The notes under the pieces were generated by a model. The model worked only from the letters and a program-made list of their open reading frames with translations. It was not told the DNA's origin and searched no databases. Shown in pieces: positions 17,142 to 25,828 of a DNA stretch of 64,000 bases. The stretch is taken from NCBI RefSeq assembly GCF_041860085.1, contig NZ_CP124747.1, positions 5,541,001-5,605,000 on the forward strand, written 5' to 3'. Source of the stretch: Schlesneria sp. DSM 10557 (GTDB lineage Bacteria; Planctomycetota; Planctomycetia; Planctomycetales; Planctomycetaceae). The stretch's first letter is position 1. Each line of letters starts with the position of its first letter. Position numbers and translations under genes: made by a program.

Positions 17142-18128
17142 ATGATCAGATCAATTTTCATCACTGCGATTTGTTTATTCCCCGTGGGCCGGCTGGTCGC
17201 CGGCGAGCCTGTCGAGCCGCTCGCTTTTCAGCACGCCCGGGTCGTTGACGCCTGGGAAGCGTACAGCGATGTGCTGACGTTTGGAAAAAACCAGACGCTG
17301 GCTCTTTTGGACGATGGTTGCAAGCTTTCGATGCCGGAATGGTCCACGCCGGTTAATGGCGTTCCCAAAGTTCTCGTGACGTATGACAGTGTGGATGGCG
17401 ATGACGACCCCCGGCACGAGGGACGGGGCTACCACGGATCCACGATCGGCGTCCCTTCGTCACTGAACTTCATGGGGAAATGGGGCGTGGCCTACAACAA
17501 TCAGGTTGCGATCATTCGCGGACTGGAATGTTGCCACTGCAACGTCGCCGATAGCCTGCCGCTCTCACGCGGACTTCAATGGGTCATTGACCATCACAAG
17601 AAATACCGTATCACGGTCGTCAATCTGGCTCCCGTCGACGATCTGGCCCACGCCAAGCCGGTCGATACGGAAATTGACGACAAGCTGGCTCAACTGAGGG
17701 AACTGGGGATCTGGGTGAGTGCTCCGACGGGGAATCACGGGTTTGCGAACGGTATTTCGTGGCCCGCCTGCCAACCCAACTGTTTCGCCATCGGGGCCGT
17801 GCAACCGGGTGAAGACGTGGTCACGCAGGATCGGGATGCCAAAGTCGATCTGGTTGTTCCTGCCTCCGCAACCAGTTCTTCCAATGCCATTCTTTGCGGA
17901 TCTGTGATGCTTCTCAGTGAAGCGATTGAGAAGACCGAATACGACTGGAAATCAGACGGGAAGAACCTCCCCGAAGCCATGCTCAAGATTTTCCAGACAA
18001 CCGGCAAGCCCGTCACCGATGATGCGACAAAACTGACGTTTCAGCGACTTGACCTCAAAGCGGCTTTGGATCACGTGTTTGCTCACGGAAAGGATCCTCG
18101 AGCTTCAGCGAAAAAGCAGGATCAGTGA
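17142..18128 (+). CDS. Secreted subtilase-like (peptidase S8 fold) protein with degenerate serine motif
   Basis: The 328-residue protein begins with a signal peptide (MIRSIFITAICLFPVGRLVA, then GEP). The rest follows the subtilase order. The catalytic Asp is in LALLDDG (residues 57-58), His98 in GYHGST, and the oxyanion Asn198 in SAPTGNHG. A candidate Ser247 lies in TSSSNAILCGS, where most subtilases have GTSMAxP. The Gly-Thr before the Ser and the Pro after it are missing, so activity is uncertain. A Cys-rich patch, LECCHC, is at residues 128-133. The open frame extends far upstream, but the ATG at 17142 starts exactly at the signal peptide, with AAGG 13 bases before it. The SGNH-DUF1080 gene follows after 188 bases. 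Confidence 0.75.
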   Translation: MIRSIFITAICLFPVGRLVAGEPVEPLAFQHARVVDAWEAYSDVLTFGKNQTLALLDDGCKLSMPEWSTPVNGVPKVLVTYDSVDGDDDPRHEGRGYHGSTIGVPSSLNFMGKWGVAYNNQVAIIRGLECCHCNVADSLPLSRGLQWVIDHHKKYRITVVNLAPVDDLAHAKPVDTEIDDKLAQLRELGIWVSAPTGNHGFANGISWPACQPNCFAIGAVQPGEDVVTQDRDAKVDLVVPASATSSSNAILCGSVMLLSEAIEKTEYDWKSDGKNLPEAMLKIFQTTGKPVTDDATKLTFQRLDLKAALDHVFAHGKDPRASAKKQDQ

Positions 18129-18253
18129 AATCGTGAGTTGGCTTCGCGCGACATGACGAATGCTGTCCGAATTCCAATCGCAACGGAATGAGGCGAGCCG
18201 TGTCGACCTGTCGCAAAGTCGACCCGATTCCACCTATGATAGCGAACCAGATG

Positions 18254-18272
18254 GGCATTCCCTGGGAATGCC
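18254..18272. repeat. Single-base-centred palindrome upstream of the SGNH-DUF1080 gene
   Basis: GGCATTCCC (18254-18262), one T, then GGGAATGCC (18264-18272): a perfect 9-bp inverted repeat followed by TTT. It lies 125 bases after the subtilase-like stop and 44 bases before the next ATG. It could be a repressor site or a short-tailed terminator. Confidence 0.5.
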
Positions 18273-18316
18273 TTTGAAACTGTTGAACTTGTGGTCTGTT
18301 CTCTCTGGACTTTGAA

Positions 18317-19642
18317 ATGAAAACGTACACGCGCTGGTTGCCGCATGTCGGTGTGACTCTTCTTGTCGTCGCCATGAGCGGTTTGGGATACTTGACCACT
18401 TGTTCCTTGCTGAAGGCCCAGGATCAGAAAGAAAAAACGGGACTGGAGATCCCTGCAACGGATGCAGGGCTGCCGGGTGCGGGACCGATTCGCCGTGCGG
18501 ATTGGTTCCGTGATCTGTGGATGCAGCGGCGAACGGCGTGGTCGAAGCGGGTTGAAGCTGACCAGAATGCGCTCGTTTTTCTTGGTGACTCGATTACTCA
18601 GGGATGGGGGGATGACATTGGGGGCCAGTTTCCGGGGGTGAAAGTGGCCAACCGTGGCATTAGCGGTGACACGTCACGAGGCATCCTGATCCGACTCCGT
18701 GATGACGTGCTGTCTCTCAATCCTGCAGGCGTCGTCATGATGTTTGGGACGAATGATATCGGTGAGAAGGCCGATCCCAAAGATGTCGCCGGTAACATGA
18801 AACTGATCATTGCGAAGCTCAAAGCCCATAATCCCAAAATGCCGATTGTGCTCTGCCAGATTTTCCCCAGTTCGGCCACCGTCTCTCGCCCTGCTGACAA
18901 GATTCAGGAGACCAACCGGCTGTATGCCGAGGTCGTCAAAGGGGATCCCCAGGTGACTCTCATTGAGACCTGGCCTTTGTTTGCTGATGAGAAGGGGGAT
19001 GCGAAAGCGGTCGAGTTCCCCGACCTGCTGCATCCCAATGAAATTGGCTATGCCAAATGGGCCGCCGCCTTGCGTCCGATCCTGGCAACGCTCAATTTCA
19101 TCGAAACAACCGATGATGACTTTGCACTTGAAGAGGGGTACGTCAGTCTCTTCAACGGAAAAGACCTCACTGGCTGGGGGATTCGGGATCCTCAATCGCT
19201 GGCCCCGAAAGCCAGTGTTGATGGCAAAGAGGTAACTCCGGACGGTCGCTATCTCGCCCGGCACGGACGCCTGATCATTGCCACTCCTCCTGAAGGACGC
19301 CGCGGCCAAGAGTTGTGGACGACGCGTGAGTTCGGCAAGGACTTTGTCTTGAAGCTCGAGTTCCGGGCCACTCCGAATGCGGACAGCGGTGTCTTCATCC
19401 GGAAGCCTCAACTGCAATGCCGCGACTATCCTCTGGCGGGACCCTACAAGAACCTCACGAAGTACCGGCCGCAGGAGTGGAACGAACTGGTGGTCACGGT
19501 CAAAGGAAACGTGGCACACTGCACCTGCAACGGAGAAGTCCTGGAAGATGCTCTGCAACTGCCGGCATCGGGTCCGATTGGACTGGAGGGGGATCGGGGT
19601 CAGATGGAATACCGACGCATTCGCATCAAGGAAGCAAACTGA
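18317..19642 (+). CDS. Secreted SGNH/GDSL hydrolase fused to a DUF1080 (LamG-like) domain
   Basis: This 441-residue exported protein has an N-terminal hydrophobic segment (residues 11-30). The SGNH hydrolase domain follows: block I FLGDSITQGW with Ser92, block II NRGISGDTS, block III FGTNDIGE with Asn146, and block V DLLHPNE with Asp236 and His239. All catalytic positions are present. From about residue 268 comes a DUF1080 domain, a concanavalin-like fold recently tied to 3-keto-disaccharide hydrolysis. It opens with the typical YVSLFNGKDLTGWG and contains FEFRATPNADSGVFIR-like and EWNELVVTVKGN segments. The fusion suggests a periplasmic enzyme that deacylates or cleaves a polysaccharide. A hairpin follows at 19685-19726. 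Confidence 0.92.
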   Translation: MKTYTRWLPHVGVTLLVVAMSGLGYLTTCSLLKAQDQKEKTGLEIPATDAGLPGAGPIRRADWFRDLWMQRRTAWSKRVEADQNALVFLGDSITQGWGDDIGGQFPGVKVANRGISGDTSRGILIRLRDDVLSLNPAGVVMMFGTNDIGEKADPKDVAGNMKLIIAKLKAHNPKMPIVLCQIFPSSATVSRPADKIQETNRLYAEVVKGDPQVTLIETWPLFADEKGDAKAVEFPDLLHPNEIGYAKWAAALRPILATLNFIETTDDDFALEEGYVSLFNGKDLTGWGIRDPQSLAPKASVDGKEVTPDGRYLARHGRLIIATPPEGRRGQELWTTREFGKDFVLKLEFRATPNADSGVFIRKPQLQCRDYPLAGPYKNLTKYRPQEWNELVVTVKGNVAHCTCNGEVLEDALQLPASGPIGLEGDRGQMEYRRIRIKEAN

Positions 19643-19684
19643 TTTCGGCGATGTCGCGCTCGAGAATCAGGTTCTGTAGAGATC

Positions 19685-19726
19685 GCGCAGAGCGAACGAG
19701 GCACCATCGCCCTCACCGCTCTGCGC
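19685..19726 (+). terminator. Hairpin between convergent genes
   Basis: GCGCAGAGCG (19685-19694) pairs perfectly with CGCTCTGCGC (19717-19726) around a 22-base loop. It starts 42 bases after the SGNH-DUF1080 stop and precedes the convergent ABC gene. There is no T-run, so it is a candidate only. Confidence 0.4.
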
Positions 19727-19927
19727 GGTGAATTCTTACCCCAAAACCTTCCAACTACCGAATGCCATACTTCCAGGCTCATCTCGTTTCGCATACGAGT
19801 GAGTTACTGGAAGCGTTCGCGGCATGAATGGCACTGATGGCGGCAAAGAAACTGGAGTCGCGCCGGGTCCGTGAAGGGGCGTATTTCTTTCGGCCAATCC
19901 TGTCAGCGATCTGCATCGTGGTGCGGA

Positions 19928-21463
19928 TCAAGCACTCACCGGTGTGTGATCCGTTTTTGCGACCGCCACACTCATGATGGATTCTTCCGTCCATTCACTG
20001 GCCGGACGAACGTCACGCAGGATGCCGTCGGACATGACGCCAATTCGATCGCAGACAGCCAGGAGTTCCGGGAGGAACGAGCTGACGAAGAGCACGGCTT
20101 TTCCCTCGGCCGCCAGTTCACCCATCAATTTATAAATTTCGGCCTTTGTCCCCACGTCGATTCCGCGTGTCGGTTCATCGAGCAGCAGGATGTCGGCCTG
20201 CTGGTGCAGGACGCGTGCGATCGCCACCTTCTGCTGATTTCCTCCGGACAACTGTCCGATGGTCTGATCGGGCGAGGCCGCCTTGACCTGCAGTCGCTGC
20301 ATCCATCGCCCTACTTCGCTGCGTCGCTGCCCGAGTCGCAAAAATCCGACACGAGTGTAGGGTTGGAGTCGACTGATCGTCAGGTTGTCTGCGATCGACT
20401 GATTCTGGGCCAGCCCTTCTTCTTTCCGATCTTCGGAGACCAGACCGAGACCCGCATGCATACGGGATTGCGTTTTATGTTCGATCTCGATCCCTGCGAC
20501 TTTGACTTCGCCTTTTCGGACCGGGTCGAGTGCGAACAGGCAGCGCAGCAGTTCTGTCCTTCCCGCCCCGATCAGACCGGCCAATCCCAGGATTTCGCCC
20601 CGTCGCAGCTCCAGCGAAGCTGCTACCGGTGCTCGGGTACCGCTGAGAGTCGTCACGGTTAACAGGGGTTCTCCGGGGGTATGCGGGACGACGGGAAACA
20701 GGTTTGCCACCCCCCGTCCCACCATCAGTGAGACGATTTCCGAGTCGCTGACGTCAGCAAGCCGGCCGCTGCCAACGGAGTGACCGTCCCGCAGGACGGC
20801 ATAGCTGTCGCAGACCTGACGGATTTCTTCGAGAAAATGGCTGATGTAGACGATTCCGTAGCCAGCATCCCGCAGCTTGCGAATGACGGCGAACAAATGA
20901 TCGACGTCCTGCCGGGTCAGTGAACTGGTCGGTTCATCGAATACCAGGACCTTGGAATCGGAAGCCAGTGCGCGGGCAATCTCGACCAGTTGTCGAACCG
21001 CAATCGAGAGCTTTGCGACGGGGGTATTCGGCTGCAGGTCGGGGTGCCCCAGCAGGTCGAGCACCTTACGAACTTTCAGCCGCTGTGTCTTCCGATCACG
21101 CAGACCGTACCAGGAAGGTTCCTGGCCCAGCATGATGTTGTCTTCGACCGACATCTCGGGCGCCAGATTCAGCTCCTGATAGATCATGCCCACTCCCGCC
21201 ATCCGCGCCTCGTGCGGACCAGCGGGGGAATAGGGCTGACCTGCAAGTTGCATGCTTCCGGAGTCTGGCTGATGAGCTCCACTCAGAACCTTCATGAGCG
21301 TGCTTTTGCCTGCGCCATTTTCTCCAATCAGAGCCAATACTTCACCGGCCCGCACTGACAACGAGACGTCTTTCAGGGCTTGAGTGGCCCCGAATCGCTT
21401 TGAGATGCCGGACATGGTCAGCAGGTCGGTACCGGACATGGATTTCTCGATTTCAGAACTCAC
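19928..21463 (-). CDS. Sugar ABC transporter ATP-binding protein, RbsA/MglA type (double ATPase)
   Basis: This 511-residue protein carries two ABC ATPase domains in tandem, the arrangement of ribose/galactose/xylose importers (CUT2 class). Domain 1 has Walker A GENGAGKST (residues 47-55), YQELN at the Q-loop, a degenerate signature KLSIAVRQ and Walker B VLVFDEPTSSL. Domain 2 has the usual altered P-loop GLIGAGRTELL, signature QLSGGNQQK and Walker B ILLLDEPTRGIDVG. No permease or binding-protein gene is adjacent; a DUF58 gene lies directly upstream. The first codon is a GTG at 21463; ATG at 21439, with GAGAAA ahead of it, is a good alternative. The substrate cannot be told from the ATPase. Confidence 0.9.
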   Translation of the reverse strand: MSSEIEKSMSGTDLLTMSGISKRFGATQALKDVSLSVRAGEVLALIGENGAGKSTLMKVLSGAHQPDSGSMQLAGQPYSPAGPHEARMAGVGMIYQELNLAPEMSVEDNIMLGQEPSWYGLRDRKTQRLKVRKVLDLLGHPDLQPNTPVAKLSIAVRQLVEIARALASDSKVLVFDEPTSSLTRQDVDHLFAVIRKLRDAGYGIVYISHFLEEIRQVCDSYAVLRDGHSVGSGRLADVSDSEIVSLMVGRGVANLFPVVPHTPGEPLLTVTTLSGTRAPVAASLELRRGEILGLAGLIGAGRTELLRCLFALDPVRKGEVKVAGIEIEHKTQSRMHAGLGLVSEDRKEEGLAQNQSIADNLTISRLQPYTRVGFLRLGQRRSEVGRWMQRLQVKAASPDQTIGQLSGGNQQKVAIARVLHQQADILLLDEPTRGIDVGTKAEIYKLMGELAAEGKAVLFVSSFLPELLAVCDRIGVMSDGILRDVRPASEWTEESIMSVAVAKTDHTPVSA

Positions 21464-21540
21464 GGGACTACCGGGGATTTTGTGTGATATCCGCAGGGAA
21501 ATAGCAGGCTGCGAGAGGGTGAACCGTTGCGGATCCTCAA

Positions 21541-22449
21541 TCAGCGACGCCCCGCACGGTGCATCCGTCGCGACAGGAATTCGTGCAGATTCACTTCCAG
21601 TGGTTGATCCGTTCGCATCAGGACATAGTCCATACGGAAGTCGCGGGCGCTCGAGCGGATTGTTTTCAGGAATTCCTCGAACTCTTTCTGATACGCTTTC
21701 CGCAACGCACGCGGTTCTGTCAGTTGCTCACCGAGGTTTTCGAGGCCCTTAAACAGGGTGGGGTCGACGAAGGTGAAGTCCTGTTCTTCGGGGTCGATCA
21801 CTTGCAGTAAGACCACGTCATGTCGGCGATGCTGAAAGTGCTTCAGTCCCTTTTTGAGCGTTTCAGGGTCATCGAAGAAATCGCTGATGATGACCACCAG
21901 GCCCCGGCGTTTGATCCGTTCGGCCAGATCGTGGAAAATCGGCCCGATCGACGATTCCCCACCGCTGGGACTTTGTTCCAGGGTGTGACAAAGCTGTCGA
22001 AGCTGAACTGCGGTGCTGCCGGGACGCAGGAACTGTCGGACGGATGTATCGAAGGTGGCCAGCCCGACAGCGTCCTGCTGATGGATGATCAGATAAGCAA
22101 ACGCGGCGGCGATGTACTGAGCATACTCCAGCTTCGAAAACATCGCCTTCGGTGATCGATATGTCATCGACTCGCTGGTATCGACGAGCAGGTGGCAGAC
22201 AAAATTGGTTTCTTCGTCGTATTGCTTCAGGTAGATGCGGTCCGATTTGCCGAAGACTTTCCAGTCGACGTAGCGCAGATCGTCGCCGGGAACGTATTCG
22301 CGATGTTCCGCAAACTCGACCGAGAACCCATGGTAGGGACTCTTGTGCATCCCCGAGACGTAACCTTCGACAATCAATCGTGCCTTCAGCTCCAGCCCCT
22401 TCAGTCGGTTCAGGGTGGTCGGATCGAGGAAGCGTTTCAGAGCGTCCAT
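21541..22449 (-). CDS. DUF58 / VWA-like protein (second copy)
   Basis: The 302-residue product starts at ATG 22449 (MDALKRFLD), since the longer open frame adds residues without family features. The DUF58 core EFAEHREYVPGDDLRYVDWK is near residues 45-64, the MIDAS-like DTSESM near 90, and VVIISDFFDD near 178. It closely parallels the protein at 1112, which suggests an ancient duplication. It lies 77 bases upstream of the sugar-ABC ATPase and 79 bases downstream of an NHL protein, all minus. Elsewhere in planctomycetes such genes follow moxR, but the window's MoxR is about 19 kb away. Confidence 0.88.
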   Translation of the reverse strand: MDALKRFLDPTTLNRLKGLELKARLIVEGYVSGMHKSPYHGFSVEFAEHREYVPGDDLRYVDWKVFGKSDRIYLKQYDEETNFVCHLLVDTSESMTYRSPKAMFSKLEYAQYIAAAFAYLIIHQQDAVGLATFDTSVRQFLRPGSTAVQLRQLCHTLEQSPSGGESSIGPIFHDLAERIKRRGLVVIISDFFDDPETLKKGLKHFQHRRHDVVLLQVIDPEEQDFTFVDPTLFKGLENLGEQLTEPRALRKAYQKEFEEFLKTIRSSARDFRMDYVLMRTDQPLEVNLHEFLSRRMHRAGRR

Positions 22450-22528
22450 AGCGGGGCATTCAATGCTGTTGGAATAAGAAAAGTCTCGCCGGTCCCATCG
22501 CCGACCAGGGCCGGTCAACAGGTGCAGT

Positions 22529-23746
22529 TCACGGTTTGTCGTTCACGATGGGGATCAGACGCCGGACACGGTGGTTGATTGTATCGCTGATGACCAGTGA
22601 GCCATCCTTACCGAGGCAAATACCGTGGGGTTGCCATAACGGTGCAAGTCTGGCGGGGATTCCGTCTCCTTCGTATTTGTGGGATTGGGGGCCCACGCCA
22701 GCAATCGTCTGAAGGGTGTTGTTGTTGATATCATAGGCTCGCACAATGTTGTTTTCACCCTCCAGCAAGTAGAGCATTCCGTCAGGTGAGATCTTCATCC
22801 CGCGTGGTCCGTCGAACGTGGCTTGTCGAGGATCGCCGCCGTCTCCCGTGAATCCCCGCTCACCGGTTCCTGCTTTGTGGTAGATCCGACCGGTTTTCAG
22901 ATCGACTCGCCACATCCGCTGTAATTTGAACGACGCCACCCAGAGGGATCCGTCATAGATTCCCAGCCCTTGCGGCATGGTCAGCGGTTCTTCGCGAGCG
23001 ACGCCCCCATCCTGCGGGATGCCTTCGCGGCCCGTTCCCACGACGGTTTCAATGTGCCCGGTTTTGGCGTCAATGCGGCGGACGCGATGATTGAGGATGT
23101 CGCCGATGTAGATGTTGTCATGCTCATCCAGGGCGAAGCAGTGAGGGTGATTTAGTTGTGCTTTCTTCGCAGGTCCGCCATCCCCCAGACCGCCGGGTGT
23201 CCCGTCGCCAGCGATCGTCGTAATGATGCCCGTCTTGCCGTCGACACGTCTGAGTACATGATTCCGCATCTCCAGAATCAGCATGTGACCTTTGGAATCA
23301 AAGCGGACCTCGTATGGTTCGAAGAGAGACGCCTGGGTGGCAGGGCCACCGTCGCCGTTGAGTCCTTTTTTGCCCGTCCCGGCAACGCTCGTCAGCTCGT
23401 TCGTTGAGGGATTGAGCCGCAGGACGCGATGACTGCCGATGACGGTGATGTAAAGTGCCCCGTCAGGCCCATACTCAACGCCGAACGGAAGATCTACCGG
23501 GACGTCACAGGGAACGAGTGTCCGTGTGGGGGTGTCACCCGGTTGACCATTTCCGGCGATGGTTTCGATACGGTAGTTCGTGACGGTGGGTCGAGATGCC
23601 TCTGTGACTGCCGATGGTTCGTCGGCCCGGCTGCATTGTCCTGCACCGAGGGACGAAAGGGCGCTCACGACGAATGCCGCAGACCAGAATCGAAATCGTG
23701 TGCGGATCGCAGTCATCCATTCGCCCCATCGAGAGTCTGTTGTCAT
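22529..23746 (-). CDS. Secreted NHL-repeat beta-propeller protein
   Basis: The 405-residue protein has an export signal (FRFWSAAFVVSALSSLGAG) and about six NHL repeats. The repeats show as recurring GDGGPA turns (for example LNGDGGPATQASL and LGDGGPAKKAQL) and blade strands such as NHRVRRIDAKTG and NNIVRAYDINNN. NHL propellers act as binding platforms, and no catalytic motif is visible. Two starts are possible: ATG 23746, or ATG 23716 with GGGGCGA just upstream, which places the signal peptide at the very N-terminus. It leads a minus-strand run with the DUF58 and sugar-ABC genes (77-79 base gaps), so these may be cotranscribed. Confidence 0.87.
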   Translation of the reverse strand: MTTDSRWGEWMTAIRTRFRFWSAAFVVSALSSLGAGQCSRADEPSAVTEASRPTVTNYRIETIAGNGQPGDTPTRTLVPCDVPVDLPFGVEYGPDGALYITVIGSHRVLRLNPSTNELTSVAGTGKKGLNGDGGPATQASLFEPYEVRFDSKGHMLILEMRNHVLRRVDGKTGIITTIAGDGTPGGLGDGGPAKKAQLNHPHCFALDEHDNIYIGDILNHRVRRIDAKTGHIETVVGTGREGIPQDGGVAREEPLTMPQGLGIYDGSLWVASFKLQRMWRVDLKTGRIYHKAGTGERGFTGDGGDPRQATFDGPRGMKISPDGMLYLLEGENNIVRAYDINNNTLQTIAGVGPQSHKYEGDGIPARLAPLWQPHGICLGKDGSLVISDTINHRVRRLIPIVNDKP

Positions 23747-24164
23747 GCTGAGTCGCCGCCCCCGCTACTCCGCCGCGTCGACGGTCATGTTAACGCGATG
23801 AACAGCAACGAAGTTATAACGGAATCTGCATCATGAGGGACGTATGTCGGGAATCGCACGGTCAGAATTCAGCGACGATGTAGCCAGCAAGCCCTCTTTT
23901 GAGGGGCCGTGATGCCGGGGAGGGTTTCTCTCTCAGCACCCGGGCGGAAAGGCGGGGAACCTGTCTGGGTCACGCCAGGAACCATGGTCCACTTGACGCC
24001 CACCGTGACGTCACGCGTGGGCGGACCCCCGGGGATGAGTAGCGCACGGGATAATGGGCTGCGCGCGAAACCGCGTGATCACGACGAGGGCGTAAACTCG
24101 CCTGAAGATGCCCCTGGCAGGTTTGCCGGGATTGGTACATCGACAATCGAGGCAACGCGAGCAG
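23747..24164. other. Intergenic region with a 25-base inverted repeat
   Basis: I see no credible gene in these 418 bases. The plus-strand open frame at 23909-24196 has biased composition and no motif. The centre holds a strong inverted repeat at 23998-24022, described separately, and a 5-bp stem with TTTT loop at 23892-23905. Confidence 0.4.
23998..24022. repeat. Near-perfect inverted repeat around TGACGTCA
   Basis: GCCCACCGTGAC (23998-24009) pairs with GTCACGcGTGGGC (24010-24022), 12 base pairs with one bulged C at 24016. The core CGTGACGTCACG (24004-24015) is a perfect 12-base palindrome. With no loop it looks more like a protein-binding site than an RNA hairpin. It is about 250 bases upstream of the NHL gene start. 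Confidence 0.5.
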
Positions 24165-24743
24165 CTAAACAGGGCGTGATTTTACGAGTGAGCTGAGCTG
24201 TTTGAACTCGGGGGCTTCGGCCGACTCGCACCATTCGAACACCACGCTTTCGGCGGTCGTGATAATGGCGCCGGCATTGGCCATGCGTTCCAGAGCGATG
24301 CGATGATCCAGGGAGCGACGGCTGGTGACGCCATCCGCGACGACGTATGTCTGATACCCGAGAGCGAGCAGGTCCATCACCGTCTGCAGTACGCAGACGT
24401 GCGATTCCATGCCTGTGACAACGATCTGAAATCGATCATCCGTGGCTTCGGCAGCCGTCGGCCATCCTGTGCTTTCCGTTGCACTGAATCGCTTCTTGGG
24501 GGGACGTACGTCGGTGAACTTCGTTAATGAGGCAACGGTCGGACCCAACCCTGAAGGGTACTGTTCCGTGGCGACGACGGGAATTTCCAGCAGGTTTGCA
24601 CTGGCGGCGAGGATCCGGACGGCATCCACCAGACTGAATCGAGCCGATTCTTCGAGTGCGGCGACGAGTTTTTCCTGAATATCAACGATCAACAGTCGAC
24701 TGGATCGGCGATGCAGTAGCTCGTGACTGCGGAGACCATTCAT
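24165..24743 (-). CDS. Isochorismatase-like cysteine hydrolase
   Basis: This 192-residue protein is a member of the isochorismatase-like hydrolase family, which includes nicotinamidases and ureidoacrylate hydrolases. The triad is visible: Asp21 in LLIVDIQEKL, a Lys at 83 or 84 in RPPKKRFSA, and Cys117 in TGMESHVCVLQT, the usual cis-peptide and nucleophile block. Length and the LALGYQTYVVADGVTSR strand fit the YcaC-like branch. The substrate cannot be assigned. The ATG at 24743 has AAGG nine bases upstream. It is isolated, with a 118-base gap to the phosphoesterase downstream and 418 bases to the NHL gene. Confidence 0.88.
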   Translation of the reverse strand: MNGLRSHELLHRRSSRLLIVDIQEKLVAALEESARFSLVDAVRILAASANLLEIPVVATEQYPSGLGPTVASLTKFTDVRPPKKRFSATESTGWPTAAEATDDRFQIVVTGMESHVCVLQTVMDLLALGYQTYVVADGVTSRRSLDHRIALERMANAGAIITTAESVVFEWCESAEAPEFKQLSSLVKSRPV

Positions 24744-24861
24744 CGGGGTACCTTATTCTCTTCTTGATCTGGAATTCTGACGTCCGCGACAAGCACGGAT
24801 TTCGATGGGCGCTGTACGTCACACGCCGGTTGCGGTGCTCCAGCATTCCCTCAAAGATGCT

Positions 24862-25692
24862 TTAGTATTCGTCGTTGTTCGAGCCCCAGAACTTCCACCA
24901 CTTTGCCCCGGTCAGTTTTCCCATAACGCCGTCGCGACCACCCGAGGAAATCGATTTGGCCGAAGTAATCAATTGTCGTTCCGGCAGCAGCACGCAGCTC
25001 AAATTCCCTTTTTCTCCGCCTGTTGTATCGACGAGAATTCGGCGAGGACGAAGGACGACCGAGGGGACTTTGACATGGCCCGAGACGACTGTGAGCGGGC
25101 AATCGGCTGGCGGGTTCTGATGAACGAACAGCTTTTCACACAGCCACTGGGGCCGGTTCAGTGTGAAATCTTTCTCATGCAGAATCCGCAATTGGACTTT
25201 GAACGGCATGGTGGGATCGAGGCCCGCATGCACAAACAGCAACTCGGGATGTTCAACACACCACGGCAGTGTTGACAGCAGTTCGCGATGCTCGGCGGGA
25301 ATCTTCGCGGCGAGATCTTCGAGGTTTCCGACCTCTGCCCCATACGAAGCAAAAGTGGATTCTGCGTTATAAAAAGTCGTCCATCGTTTGCCCCAGGAAG
25401 AGGCTTCACTCCCCGAGAGCCAGCCTAGTGCCGAGCACATGGCGAACTCGTGATTGCCCATGATGGCTGTCGTCGCTGGATGCTCGGCCATGAAATCCAG
25501 GACCATGTCGATCACCCCTTTCGAGTCGGGGCCCCGGTCGACGAAATCACCGATAAAGACCACCCAGCGATTCTGGAAACCGGGTGTCTGTCGCAAGCGG
25601 TCTAGGACAACTTCCAGCTTATCGGCCTGGCCATGCAGGTCACCAATGACGGCAATCGGACCTTGAATCTTCGTCTTCCACTGAATCGTCAT
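24862..25692 (-). CDS. PPP-type metallophosphoesterase
   Basis: The 276-residue product, started at ATG 25692 (MTIQWKTK), is a calcineurin-like phosphoesterase of the PPP kind. All metal motifs are present in order: GDLHG, GDFVDRG, GNHEFAM and HAGLD. A final GHVK stands where most have GHT. Bacterial members act as protein phosphatases or as diadenosine tetraphosphatases, and the sequence alone does not decide. A longer start at 25725 adds residues without family features. The 260-base leader between the TPR lipoprotein stop and this ATG holds two competing hairpins (25829-25873). Confidence 0.88.
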   Translation of the reverse strand: MTIQWKTKIQGPIAVIGDLHGQADKLEVVLDRLRQTPGFQNRWVVFIGDFVDRGPDSKGVIDMVLDFMAEHPATTAIMGNHEFAMCSALGWLSGSEASSWGKRWTTFYNAESTFASYGAEVGNLEDLAAKIPAEHRELLSTLPWCVEHPELLFVHAGLDPTMPFKVQLRILHEKDFTLNRPQWLCEKLFVHQNPPADCPLTVVSGHVKVPSVVLRPRRILVDTTGGEKGNLSCVLLPERQLITSAKSISSGGRDGVMGKLTGAKWWKFWGSNNDEY

Positions 25693-25828
25693 GCACTTTC
25701 GACCTGCAATGAAACCCGGATTCATCCCAGCCCGTATGGACCAGGATGGTCAGCTCTGCCCAACGACCTGCTGGTCATCGCGCAAGATCCTTCATTCTCA
25801 AAAAGGGGGCATCCGCTGGAACGGCTTT

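Noticed and set aside
18674..19558. 294-codon minus-strand frame opposite the SGNH-DUF1080 gene
   Set aside because: The plus strand carries all SGNH catalytic blocks and the DUF1080 pattern; the minus frame has no recognisable motif.
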